From Armatimonadota bacterium (GTDB lineage Bacteria > Armatimonadota > Chthonomonadetes > Chthonomonadales > CAJBBX01), in assembly GCA_026392115.1 (NCBI GenBank), contig JAPLCQ010000069.1, positions 1 through 64,000 of the forward strand: a DNA stretch of 64,000 bases, written 5' to 3'. Position numbers and translations under genes: made by a program. The notes beneath the pieces are model-generated. The model was not told the origin of the DNA. It ran no database searches and was given only the letters and a program-made list of their open reading frames with translations. Below are positions 19,048 through 26,079 of the stretch, piece by piece. Positions within the stretch are counted from its first letter, which is position 1. Every line of letters begins with the position of its first letter.

Positions 19048-19694
19048 TCGGGGGCCTCGGGGGTGAGGAGGTGAGGAGGTGAGGAGGTGAGGAGGTGAGA
19101 ACGGCGGGCGCCGGCCACGGACCGGGCACCGGCCGCGGCGCCGGCCTGACGGGTTCGGCCTCGTTGGCGGCGGGATTGCGGCTTCGCGAGACCCTGGAGC
19201 ACGGCGGGCGAGGCTGGGTCGTCGGCGTGTGGGTCGTCGTCGAAGGTGTCGGGGGCTTCGGTTCGGAGGATGCTGGGCGGATGGATATGGTCGACCGGGG
19301 CGGGCGGGGCGGTTAGCTCTTCGGGCGTGCGGGCGATGGCTCGGCGGTAGTGCGCCTCGATGCGGGTGGCTACGGCGTGGCGGACGCCTGGGTCCGGGTG
19401 TGCGGCGGTGCGTTCGGCTAGCTCGTGGATGCCTCCGGCGAGGAGCGCGGCTGGGTCGGCGGTCGAGACCAGGGTGACGACGTCGCCGGCGACGTGCGTG
19501 GTGATGGGCCTTGGATGCTCCAGGAGCTGCACTTTGAGGCCGAGGGCGTGGGCGGTGCGCTGGAGCTGGGCGATGGTGAGCGGGTAGGCGCCGGCGTTGG
19601 CCTCGAGGAGGCGGTCTGCTGTTCGTGCGGACTGCTCGGCAAGGGTCATGTCTACGTACCTCTGCGGTGATAGGTAGAGATGTGTATACCTCAT
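19044..19694 (-). CDS. Hypothetical protein upstream of and coupled to the integrase
   Basis: A 216-residue protein from ATG 19694 (RYTHLYLSPQRYVDMTL). The longer track ORF runs back through simple repeats and is not credible. The core (QLQRTAHALGLKVQLLEHP, AGDVVTLVSTADPAALLAGGIHE in part) looks like a small alpha/beta domain and is followed by a helical segment rich in Ala and His. The C-terminus is low complexity and encoded by the octamer array. No family is recognised; GIHELAERTAAH resembles but does not match an HExxH zinc motif. An ATGA overlap couples it to the integrase, so a recombination directionality or regulatory role is possible. Confidence 0.55.
   Translation of the reverse strand: MRYTHLYLSPQRYVDMTLAEQSARTADRLLEANAGAYPLTIAQLQRTAHALGLKVQLLEHPRPITTHVAGDVVTLVSTADPAALLAGGIHELAERTAAHPDPGVRHAVATRIEAHYRRAIARTPEELTAPPAPVDHIHPPSILRTEAPDTFDDDPHADDPASPAVLQGLAKPQSRRQRGRTRQAGAAAGARSVAGARRSHLLTSSPPHLLTPEAPE
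19055..19097 (-). repeat. Tandem octamer array (anti-SD sense) before the integrase
   Basis: On the minus strand about four consecutive TCACCTCC units lie just upstream of the integrase ATG. They are translated as TSSPPHLLT at the C-terminus of the upstream gene. Each unit is identical to the 3' tail of 16S rRNA. Confidence 0.8.
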
Positions 19695-19696
19695 TG

Positions 19697-19800
19697 TGGG
19701 AATGAGGAGGTGATCGGGTGATGAGGTGAGCGGGTGAGGAGGTGAGGAGGTGAGCGGGTGAGGAGGTGAGGAGGTGATCGGGTGAGGAGGTGATTGTAAC
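19697..19800 (-). repeat. Degenerate octamer array (GTGANNNG / TCACCTCC)
   Basis: About twelve 8-bp units, such as GTGAGGAG, GTGATCGG and GTGAGCGG on the plus strand. Read in the direction of the downstream gene they are TCACCTCC-type anti-SD units immediately before its start codon. They continue the theme of the hairpin family in the late region. Confidence 0.85.
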
Positions 19801-19854
19801 AGAGGCGGGCGGTGAGCGGGGGTTTTCTTGGGAACGGCGGGGGAAGGGGGGGAC

Positions 19855-20003
19855 GGGGCCCACACCGGCACCGGCTCCACACCGGCACACGGACGGACAC
19901 GGACCGGGCACGGACCTGCACGGACCGGACACCGGCCCACACCGGCCTACACCGGAGGAGACCGGAGGGCACCGGACCACACCGGCTGCGCCGGGCTGAC
20001 CGG
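19855..20003. repeat. Degenerate tandem decamer array (CACCGG/CACGGA)
   Basis: About fourteen units of near 10-bp period, such as CACACCGGCC, GCACGGACCT and ACACGGACGG. Shorter versions occur at about 28858-28900 and 30506-30542 inside coding sequence. No function is evident. The array separates the methyltransferase and integrase blocks. Confidence 0.75.
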
Positions 20004-20018
20004 GCTGACCTTGGTGTG

Positions 20019-21647
20019 TTAGAGGTCCAGGGTTTGTTGGCCCGGGTCGGTGGTTAGTTTGGGGGCGGTGGCTACTCCGAGGAGGAGGGCCGACGATGGG
20101 ATCTGGAAGGGCTGGTTGGCGAGGAGCTGTTCGGCTGTGCGGAACTGGAAGCGGGGCAGGCGGTGGCCTCCGAGGGGCGTGGTGTAGAAGCCCAGGGTGT
20201 CGGCTTCGCGGAGCATGGGGGTTGTGGGCGGGTCGAGGGTGATGTAGAGGCCCAGGGTGGCCTTCTCGCGGGCTATGACGTGGGCGAAGTCGCGGGCGTG
20301 GCCGAGGCTGGGGTGGCCGGACTTGACCTGGATGACGGCCTTCTTGGGGTCGGCGGCGTCGTCGCGGAAGTAGAGGAGGCCGTCGACGCCTCCGTCGGCG
20401 CCTTTCTTCTGCTGGTAGAGCATGGCGCGGGGGACGAGGCCGACGGCCCATTTCTGGAACTCGTCGCGGTCCTGGTTGGCGAGGGCGCGGGCCTCGGCGT
20501 CGGTGGTGGGTTCGCCGATGACGAGGTAGTCGGCCTTGGGCTGGAGGTTGAACGAGTCGGTGAGGCGGTACTTGATGAGGGCGATGGCGACGTGGGCCAC
20601 GTCGATGCCGACCCACTGGCGGCCGAGGCGCTGGGCGGCGACGACGGCGGTGCCGCATCCGCAGAAGGGGTCGAGCACGACGTCACCGGGGTTGCTGGAG
20701 GCGCTGAGGATGCGCTCCAGGAGGGCGACGGGCTTCTGGGTGGGATAGCCGAGGCGCTCACGGGCCTGGGCGCCAAGGGGCGGGATGTCCGTCCAGACGT
20801 CCTGGATCGGGACGCCGGGCATCTCGTCCAGGTACCGCTTGTAGGCAGGGACAGCGCCGGGTCGCGTCTGGATCACTCGACCGGCTTGCCAAAGCTCCTC
20901 CATGCGCTCCTTGGCGAAGCGCCAGTAGCGTGTGACGCCCAGGAACTCGTAGTGCGGGTTGCGCTTGGCGGGGTCCGCTCCTCCTGGAGCAGTGAGGTCT
21001 CCGAGCCGATACAGTCTGCCTGTGGCCGGCTCAACATGCCTGTAGAAAGTGTCCAGATAGTCCTGGTCGTAAGGCGTATAGGTCTGGTTCCACTGCCAGT
21101 CATCTCCCTTCGTGTAGAAGAGGACCACGTCGTGGATGCGCCCGTGCTGCTTGCGCCCCTGGCCCGAGTCGTTGTGAGCGCTGGTCCGTTGCCAGATGAT
21201 CTCGCTACGGAACCTCGTCGGCTCGAACACGGCGTCTAGGACGAGCTTGAGGTAGTGGCTGGCGGTGGGGTCGCAGTGGAGGTAGAGGCTGCCTGTGGGC
21301 TTGAGGACGCGGTGTAGCTCGGCGAGGCGCGGGGCCATCATGGCGATGTAGGCGGTGACGGCGTTGCGGCCGAGCATCTGGGTGAAGCCCTGGACGAGGT
21401 TGAGGAGGCGTGGGTTGCGGCACTCGTGCAGGAAGGTCTGGTAGGCCTCTTCGGACCACTCCCATGTGTCGGTGAAGGCCTTGATCTGGGCGGGGCTCTG
21501 GAGGCCGGACTGCTCCTTGAAGAGGACGTTGTAGTTGCGCTGGGAGTTGAAGGGCGGGTCCAGGTAGACGAGATCGACGGAGGCGTCGGGCATGTGCTTC
21601 CGGAGGACGTCGAGGTTATCGCCGTAGTAGAGGGTGTTTGTAGGCAT
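20019..21647 (-). CDS. DNA methyltransferase fused to a C-terminal PD-(D/E)XK-like nuclease domain
   Basis: A 542-residue protein from ATG 21647 ([16 protein letters not shown]). Catalytic motif DPPF ([14 protein letters not shown], about residue 33) precedes the SAM-binding motif [17 protein letters not shown] (about 330), the beta-class order of N6-adenine methylases. After about residue 410 a second domain follows: [12 protein letters not shown] ... [10 protein letters not shown], the D...QxK core of Mrr-like restriction nucleases. The single chain could therefore be a combined restriction-modification enzyme. The same two-domain layout is known in phage and mobile-element methylases. It stands alone on the minus strand between the integrase pair and the toxin-antitoxin genes. 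Confidence 0.85.
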   Translation of the reverse strand: MPTNTLYYGDNLDVLRKHMPDASVDLVYLDPPFNSQRNYNVLFKEQSGLQSPAQIKAFTDTWEWSEEAYQTFLHECRNPRLLNLVQGFTQMLGRNAVTAYIAMMAPRLAELHRVLKPTGSLYLHCDPTASHYLKLVLDAVFEPTRFRSEIIWQRTSAHNDSGQGRKQHGRIHDVVLFYTKGDDWQWNQTYTPYDQDYLDTFYRHVEPATGRLYRLGDLTAPGGADPAKRNPHYEFLGVTRYWRFAKERMEELWQAGRVIQTRPGAVPAYKRYLDEMPGVPIQDVWTDIPPLGAQARERLGYPTQKPVALLERILSASSNPGDVVLDPFCGCGTAVVAAQRLGRQWVGIDVAHVAIALIKYRLTDSFNLQPKADYLVIGEPTTDAEARALANQDRDEFQKWAVGLVPRAMLYQQKKGADGGVDGLLYFRDDAADPKKAVIQVKSGHPSLGHARDFAHVIAREKATLGLYITLDPPTTPMLREADTLGFYTTPLGGHRLPRFQFRTAEQLLANQPFQIPSSALLLGVATAPKLTTDPGQQTLDL

Positions 21648-21657
21648 GTGGGTGGGT

Positions 21658-22104
21658 TCAGGGGCGGGTGGGGGCAACCGAGGCGTGGGGGGCAGGATCG
21701 CCACAGGCGTCGCTCCACTCGGCCCTATAGTCGGAGAGAAGCGACTTGATCGGCTTTTCGGAGATGAACCGCATGAACCAATACATGCTGCACCTCGCCC
21801 TCTTGAGCGCTTGCTCTGTGGCCTGGCCCACGTATTCCGCCCCGGTGAGATTGGTGGGCAGCCAGAAGCAGGTCTTGGTCATCATCAGCGCGGAGGGCTT
21901 GGCCAGGGCCAGTTCTGGGCAGACTCGATAGCCGGTCTGCCAGCAATCATTCACGTGCGGGTTCGTCTCCCAGTCGGTGAGCGAGACGGTCAGAAAGCGA
22001 CCATCCAGCGGGCTCGGGTCGCTGAGAACGATCCAGTAGTGCGCCGGCCTATGGTTGTGTTCGTCCACCTTGTAGACGCTGCCCGCGCAAATCAGCGGCG
22101 CCAA
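21658..22104 (-). CDS. Putative toxin of a Panacea-type toxin-antitoxin pair
   Basis: A 148-residue protein that probably starts at TTG 22104, one base after the antitoxin stop. The N-terminal half ([30 protein letters not shown]) looks like a compact beta-barrel, loosely like MazF/PemK-type folds, but key residues cannot be aligned by eye. The C-terminus from ADACGDPAP-like sequence is unstructured. The toxin role is inferred from position: Panacea (DUF4065) antitoxins are followed by varied toxin genes in prophages. The family of this toxin is not recognised. Confidence 0.55.
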   Translation of the reverse strand: MAPLICAGSVYKVDEHNHRPAHYWIVLSDPSPLDGRFLTVSLTDWETNPHVNDCWQTGYRVCPELALAKPSALMMTKTCFWLPTNLTGAEYVGQATEQALKRARCSMYWFMRFISEKPIKSLLSDYRAEWSDACGDPAPHASVAPTRP

Positions 22105-22105
22105 C

Positions 22106-22657
22106 TCACCCGGCCACCGACTCGTAGTAGCCGATCTCGGCGGCCTTGGCCTGCGCCACTGCAGGCGGGAGCCCCAACCCGCGCTGGAGCACGTCGATGA
22201 GCTCGATCCTCGCGCTCGTTTGCTTGGCCTTGCAGGACCTGTCCCACTCCGGGAATGTGTGCGTGATGTCTACCAACTCCCACTTGGAGTAGCCCTTGTA
22301 CCTGTCCCACGTCTGGTCGATCACGCCTATCTCGTACTCTGATAGGACATCTTCGACGGCCACATGAGCAATGAGGCGGAAGGTGTTGGACCTCTTGCCA
22401 GCCTTCGGAAGGTACTCGATGCAGCGGCTCCGCGCTCCGATCCCGCGGCCCTTGAGCTGGTTGAGGGACTCGGAGAGCACTGGGCCCATGGGCAGGCTGT
22501 AGAAGGCGTCTCCGGTGATGGATGTGGTCGTTTCGGCGATGGCTGTCCGCTCGGCGATGACCATGAGCTTGGTGAGCCGGAGGTCATTGAGCTCCTTGCC
22601 GGGTGCGAGGGCAAGGAAGCGAGCTGCCATTGCCTCGGATTTGGCTGGGCGGAACAT
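22106..22657 (-). CDS. Panacea-domain (DUF4065, SocA/GepA-like) antitoxin
   Basis: A 183-residue protein with the family opening AMAARFLALAPGKELNDLRLTK (in part), the MVIAERTAI helix and TGDAFYSLPMGPVLSESL, which matches the xGDxYxxxxxGPVxxxL core of Panacea proteins. These are portable antitoxin domains that neutralise different toxins. Here the toxin candidate lies one base downstream. A near-perfect dyad (GCCACCGA-A-TCGGTGGC) sits 46-62 bp before the start and could be an autoregulatory operator. Confidence 0.85.
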   Translation of the reverse strand: MFRPAKSEAMAARFLALAPGKELNDLRLTKLMVIAERTAIAETTTSITGDAFYSLPMGPVLSESLNQLKGRGIGARSRCIEYLPKAGKRSNTFRLIAHVAVEDVLSEYEIGVIDQTWDRYKGYSKWELVDITHTFPEWDRSCKAKQTSARIELIDVLQRGLGLPPAVAQAKAAEIGYYESVAG

Positions 22658-22702
22658 GGTCGTCTCCGTAGGTGCGGCGTCGGGCGCCTGGATGATTATT
22701 CA

Positions 22703-22719
22703 GCCACCGAATCGGTGGC
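22703..22719. promoter_or_regulatory. Dyad upstream of the Panacea operon
   Basis: GCCACCGA and its exact complement flank a single base. It lies in the 199-bp gap between the antitoxin start and the DUF3037-like gene. It may be an operator or a hairpin. Nothing else is visible in that gap. Confidence 0.5.
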
Positions 22720-22856
22720 GTCGCTGGGGTCCCAAGGAGAGTCTACCGTGCGCTGGGGCGGGATTGTTGCAGGGTTTATGGCGGTTTTTCGCCGGTCCCG
22801 GGGCCTCCCCTGCCTCCGTCAGTGGCGGATGTATTCGTTGACGAATGGGTTGGGCG

Positions 22857-23702
22857 TCAGGGGCTGAGGGCTTCGGGCGGCATGTGGCTGGTCAGGGCCT
22901 CCGCCAGATCGGCGATGGAGCGCTCTTCGTAGACCCGGGTGTTGGATGGCGCTCGGTGCCGTAGGTGCCTTACGGCCTTCTCGTAGTGACCCTCCATCTC
23001 AGGAAGCTGTGGGCGGCCGATGAGGATCGACGCAGAGCCAAGCTCCTCGTGGTCGGCTACCGTCCCGATCTTGCCCAAGCACTGGAACACATGCACGTTC
23101 ACCGTGCCTGCGTCCAGGTAGTCGAGGGACAGCGGCTCGACCACGTGCCAGCTTCGGTTCTTGTAGGCGTACTCAAAGCCGGCTGCCATGCCCTCGGAGG
23201 AGTAGAGGGTGCACTCCTCGATGAGCGAGGCGGCCTTCACGGGCAGCGCCTGCCTGAGCTTATCGAAGAGGTCCTTGTTCGTGATGCGGTCCCGGCCTCG
23301 GCGTTCCGGGGCGTAGCGCTCCACGTGGGCGCGGTACAGGTGGTCGATCTCGTTGGGCCTTCCTGGCGACACTCCGAACATGATCCGGCTGTAGTGGATG
23401 CTGAGGCCGTTATCGGCCACCACGTTGGCCATGACGGATTCGAGCGAGGAGTTGTCCAGGGTGTCGAGGATCGTTTCGGACGGCGGAGCGAAGCGCTCGA
23501 AGGCTCGCTGCAGGCCGTCGAGCCATGCGCGGTAGCCGTCGGTCTGGACGCCGGCAAAGGCGCTGGTGAGGCGTGCGTAGTTGTGGTCGGCCTTGAACTC
23601 GATGGCGCCGTTGGCCCACCGAAGGACGACGCCGATGTTGAGCTGCTCCTCGGTCCCGCGATCCGGAGAGTAGCGCAAGACGCAGAAGGTGTACTCGTCC
23701 AT
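22857..23702 (-). CDS. DUF3037-like partner of the HipA-like kinase
   Basis: A 281-residue protein beginning MDEYTFCVLRYSPDRGTEEQLNIGVVL, the typical opening of DUF3037 proteins (a conserved RYxPD...ExxNIGVVL segment). It starts 2 bp after the stop of the HipA-like gene, so the pair is co-translated. DUF3037 genes are commonly found next to HipA_2-type kinase genes. Its role there is unknown; by analogy with HipBA it may restrain or present substrate to the kinase. Confidence 0.7.
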   Translation of the reverse strand: MDEYTFCVLRYSPDRGTEEQLNIGVVLRWANGAIEFKADHNYARLTSAFAGVQTDGYRAWLDGLQRAFERFAPPSETILDTLDNSSLESVMANVVADNGLSIHYSRIMFGVSPGRPNEIDHLYRAHVERYAPERRGRDRITNKDLFDKLRQALPVKAASLIEECTLYSSEGMAAGFEYAYKNRSWHVVEPLSLDYLDAGTVNVHVFQCLGKIGTVADHEELGSASILIGRPQLPEMEGHYEKAVRHLRHRAPSNTRVYEERSIADLAEALTSHMPPEALSP

Positions 23703-23704
23703 GG

Positions 23705-24475
23705 CTACATGACCCCTCTTATGATGGCCTGCACGAATGCGGCCCACTTATTCTGTACGATGTTCAGGTGGTTCTCGGCATCCTCGTAGAGCGCCTTGCA
23801 GCCCATCTCTGCGGCGACGCCACGGTTCACATGGATGGTTCGCAGCGGCTCGATATGCATCTCCATCTCGCGGACGTGCAGGGCCGCGGCCGCTCGCAGG
23901 GCGTGGGTATGCGCGATCTGGCCGGCCACATCGAGCCACGGATGCCGGGTCAGTGTCGGGTCTCTAAGGCCGACGAAGGCCCACTCCATGTCGAACGCGA
24001 GCAGGTCGCGCCCACGGAAGGCGCAGTTGACGTTGGTGGTCGGGCGGTCGGTGTTGAGCACCATGGCGTCGAACGCCAGCAGTATGCAGGCATCGTGCGC
24101 CGAGACCTGCCTGGCGTGTTCTGCCGGCTGGAACGTGCGCAGGCCCGGGATGTAGGCGAAGCCGAGGTGCGCGGCTGGATCGACGGGCCTCTTCAGCGAG
24201 CGCGTGACGTACTCGGCCAGCCGGGCCGGCACATGGACAATGGCTGGATCAGGCACGAGCAGGCCGGAGGAGCGGGCCAGCAACGTTCCGAGCAGCTCGG
24301 CGTGCACATCGACCAGACGCCGGCGGCCCCAGACCGGCTTGACGACCATCTCGGCGTCGGGCCCATCCGATCCGCGCCGGGCGCACCGCATGATGACAGG
24401 GCGTGATGAGCCCTGGTCGATGACGCATGGGGCGTCCACGGCATCCCAGTGGTCGATCGACTTGACGTTGTGCAC
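23705..24475 (-). CDS. HipA-like (HipA_2 family) kinase
   Basis: A 256-residue protein; I prefer GTG 24475, which has AAGGAG 6 bases upstream. The kinase core is visible: MVVKPVWGRRRLVDVHAELLG (Lys of the ATP site), HDACILLAFDAMVLNTDRPTTN (the D...NxDR..N catalytic loop) and LLAFDMEWAF (metal-binding Asp). It is shorter than classical HipA (about 440 residues) because the N-terminal subdomain is missing. Family members phosphorylate aminoacyl-tRNA synthetases or other targets and cause growth arrest. No HipB-like HTH gene is adjacent except the phage repressor. Confidence 0.75.
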   Translation of the reverse strand: MHNVKSIDHWDAVDAPCVIDQGSSRPVIMRCARRGSDGPDAEMVVKPVWGRRRLVDVHAELLGTLLARSSGLLVPDPAIVHVPARLAEYVTRSLKRPVDPAAHLGFAYIPGLRTFQPAEHARQVSAHDACILLAFDAMVLNTDRPTTNVNCAFRGRDLLAFDMEWAFVGLRDPTLTRHPWLDVAGQIAHTHALRAAAALHVREMEMHIEPLRTIHVNRGVAAEMGCKALYEDAENHLNIVQNKWAAFVQAIIRGVM

Positions 24476-24501
24476 TATCGGCTCCTTGGACCAGCACACC
24501 G

Positions 24502-24546
24502 GCTTGACCCTGTTGACCCCACTGACCCTGTTGACCGCACTGGCTT
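24502..24546. repeat. Degenerate 9-bp tandem array (TTGACCCTG)
   Basis: Units TTGACCCTG, TTGACCCCA, CTGACCCTG, TTGACCGCA. The same unit type recurs at about 31853-31873 and in host DNA at about 59645-59670. A short GC-rich stem (GCCGG...CCGGC) follows and may terminate the repressor transcript. Confidence 0.7.
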
Positions 24547-24571
24547 GCCGGCCTCCACCGGCGGGGGGCGG

Positions 24572-24991
24572 TCAGTCCACTCCCAGGGTGGCTTTGATGA
24601 TGCGCTTCAGGCGCTCTCGCTCTTCGGGGTCGGGGGGCGGCTCGCCTCGGTGCCAGCCGATGACGGCGTCGATCATCTCGTCTTCATCGGTGAACCGGTC
24701 CGGCGCTTCGGTGCGCGGCGTCCAGGACGGAGGGGAGGACGCAGGGGAGGCGTGCATGACGCCTTCGACCAGGTCGGAGTACCCCGCCCATCGCAGCCAT
24801 TGGTCCACCGGCTCGCCGATCGCCAGTGCCCACGATGTGACGGTGCCCGGGTGGGGGCATCGCCCCTGCGACATGTCGTGGATGGTCTGATAGCTCGTTC
24901 GCGTGGCGCGTTCGGCCATGCGCAAGGTCCAGCCATGGTCCTCTAGAACGCGCTTCGTCTGCGCCGAGATGTCCTCGCTGTAGCGTGCCAT
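24572..24991 (-). CDS. CI-like prophage repressor (XRE-type HTH)
   Basis: A 139-residue protein from ATG 24991. The HTH is at residues about 10-60 (AQTKRVLEDHGWTLRMAERA, TSYQTIHDMSQGRCPHPGTV). The C-terminal part is acidic and carries no visible LexA-type Ser/Lys protease dyad, so induction by self-cleavage is doubtful. It is divergent from the early operon, and two 20-bp dyads lie between the two start codons, the normal CI/Cro switch layout. Confidence 0.85.
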   Translation of the reverse strand: MARYSEDISAQTKRVLEDHGWTLRMAERATRTSYQTIHDMSQGRCPHPGTVTSWALAIGEPVDQWLRWAGYSDLVEGVMHASPASSPPSWTPRTEAPDRFTDEDEMIDAVIGWHRGEPPPDPEERERLKRIIKATLGVD

Positions 24992-25043
24992 GCCCCAGTC
25001 TACACCTGACCTCAGGCCCCCGTGTAAAAACCCGAACAAACTC

Positions 25044-25063
25044 TGTGTCAACCCATTGACACG
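25044..25063. promoter_or_regulatory. Operator 1
   Basis: TGTGTCAACCCATTGACACG, a 20-bp dyad with half-site TGTGTCA. It overlaps the -35 element of the rightward promoter, and its left half lies beside a leftward TTGACA. Confidence 0.75.
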
Positions 25064-25084
25064 AGGGCCGGAGCGTGATAGACT
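25056..25084 (+). promoter_or_regulatory. Rightward early promoter
   Basis: TTGACA, 17 bases, TAGACT. Operators overlap both hexamers, so repressor binding would block it. The same -35, spacing and -10 recur at 32743..32771. Confidence 0.75.
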
Positions 25085-25103
25085 GTGTCATCAGTTAGAC
25101 ACA
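25084..25103. promoter_or_regulatory. Operator 2
   Basis: TGTGTCATCAGTTAGACACA, a second 20-bp dyad with the same outer half-sites, exactly 40 bp from operator 1. That spacing keeps both on one face of the helix. Confidence 0.75.
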
Positions 25104-25121
25104 TCGACAGGAGGTGAGTGG

Positions 25122-25433
25122 GTGAGACGAAACGGACGTCCTCGGCGCGAGCATCTGGCGGCAGAAGTCGCGATCGCTCGTATCGGCGTCCCGGGCGGGC
25201 TGTATGGCCTGCTCGATCGGTGGGACGGTGCCGGGATGGTGCTGCCTGACCAGGCGGCCGAACTGGCGAGGCTGACGGACGTGACTGTGACCGGGGCGAC
25301 CCTGCGGAACTGGCTGCGGCGCTACCGGGCGACCACGGACCCGGGCAGGGATGCCCGAGCGACCGAGGTGCGGCTGCCGGCGGATGCCCCGGCCGCGATG
25401 TTTGAGCGGGGCGGACTGGGAGGTTTCCATTGA
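25122..25433 (+). CDS. First early-operon protein, Cro-like or small DNA-binding candidate
   Basis: A 103-residue protein from GTG 25122, with AGGAGGTGA 7 bases upstream. Helical segments (REHLAAEVAIARIGVPGGLY, LPDQAAELARLTDVTVTGATLRNWLRRY in part) resemble a helix-turn-helix with an excisionase-like or MerR-like start, but no family match is certain. As the first gene after the repressor-controlled promoter it could be Cro or the excision factor. Confidence 0.7.
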   Translation: MRRNGRPRREHLAAEVAIARIGVPGGLYGLLDRWDGAGMVLPDQAAELARLTDVTVTGATLRNWLRRYRATTDPGRDARATEVRLPADAPAAMFERGGLGGFH

Positions 25434-25555
25434 GCGAGAGGACCAAGGCGTCGGCGGAGATCGCCGAGATGGTGATGGTGGTCTGCGTTGGGGCGCTGAT
25501 CGGGGCGTGGTTCGGCGACTGGATCCTCGGGTTGGTTGAGCGGGTGATCCGATGA
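25430..25555 (+). CDS. 41-residue membrane-like microprotein
   Basis: A TTG start overlaps the previous stop (TTGA) and the stop overlaps the next ATG (ATGA). The sequence has one hydrophobic segment (MVMVVCVGALIGAWFGDWIL) flanked by charges. It is too short for the ORF track. The position in a chain of coupled genes supports it, but the function is unknown. Confidence 0.5.
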   Translation: MSERTKASAEIAEMVMVVCVGALIGAWFGDWILGLVERVIR

Positions 25556-26079
25556 GGCGCTCTTGCTGCGTTTGCGGGGCGCTGATCGGGGCCGGGGAGC
25601 GGTGCCGGATCCGCGGGGCTGAGGTGCGCGGCGGGCGGGAGAGCTTCGCGCTCGTCTGCCAGCGGTGCGACGACGGAACGGAGGTGATGTGCGGTGGATC
25701 GGTTGGGACGGCAGGCGTGTTACGACGAGCTGCACCGGGCCCAGGAGGCGACGCTGAGCGCTCGGCTCTCGATGGCACGGGTGACGGCGATGCTTCGGGA
25801 CAGCAGGCACTTCGATCTGGCCCATGCGTGCGCCGAGGAGGCGACGGTGCTGCTGCACCAGCTTGCGGCGCTGGGCAGCTACGTGGTTCCGGAGCAGGCG
25901 TGAGGGCGGAGGGCGGTTTCACCGCGCTGGCCTATGTGCTGACGCGGCACCTGGCGCCGGCGCTTGAGGAGCTGCGGGCGAAGCGGGACGGGCTGGAGGT
26001 CGGACTGAAGACAGCGGCAGGGCCCGGGATGGGACCCCAGACCCTGCGGGAAGACGCTTTGGAGGGCGCACACCCATGA
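25552..26079 (+). CDS. Zinc-ribbon protein; long ORF probably carrying an overlapping gene
   Basis: The first 50 residues have paired cysteines (CCVCG...VCQRCDDG) like a small zinc ribbon. The middle is compositionally odd because residues about 50-115 lie opposite the better-coded ORF 25694..25903. The last 59 residues (ALAYVLTRHLAPALEELRAKR, in part) again look real, and a GTG at 25900 overlapping the stop of that ORF could start them as a separate protein. So this is either one 175-residue protein or a zinc-ribbon gene and a 59-residue gene in the same frame. The stop overlaps the next ATG. Confidence 0.45.
   Translation: MRRSCCVCGALIGAGERCRIRGAEVRGGRESFALVCQRCDDGTEVMCGGSVGTAGVLRRAAPGPGGDAERSALDGTGDGDASGQQALRSGPCVRRGGDGAAAPACGAGQLRGSGAGVRAEGGFTALAYVLTRHLAPALEELRAKRDGLEVGLKTAAGPGMGPQTLREDALEGAHP
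25694..25903 (+). CDS. Small helical protein in an alternative frame
   Basis: A 69-residue protein from GTG 25694 with GGAGGTGAT upstream. GC-rich third positions and regular helices (DELHRAQEATLSARLSMARV, HACAEEATVLLHQLAALG) make it more credible than the opposing frame. Its TGA overlaps a GTG (GTGA). No family recognised. Confidence 0.55.
   Translation: MDRLGRQACYDELHRAQEATLSARLSMARVTAMLRDSRHFDLAHACAEEATVLLHQLAALGSYVVPEQA

Noticed and set aside
16361-19129. 922-residue fusion of hydrolase and proline-rich protein
   Set aside because: The N-terminal 550 residues are the antisense-phase reading of the integrase gene; only the part after 17479 is real.
19044-19694. ImmA/IrrE protease call from GIHELAER
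   Set aside because: The second His of HExxH is missing and no third ligand is seen.
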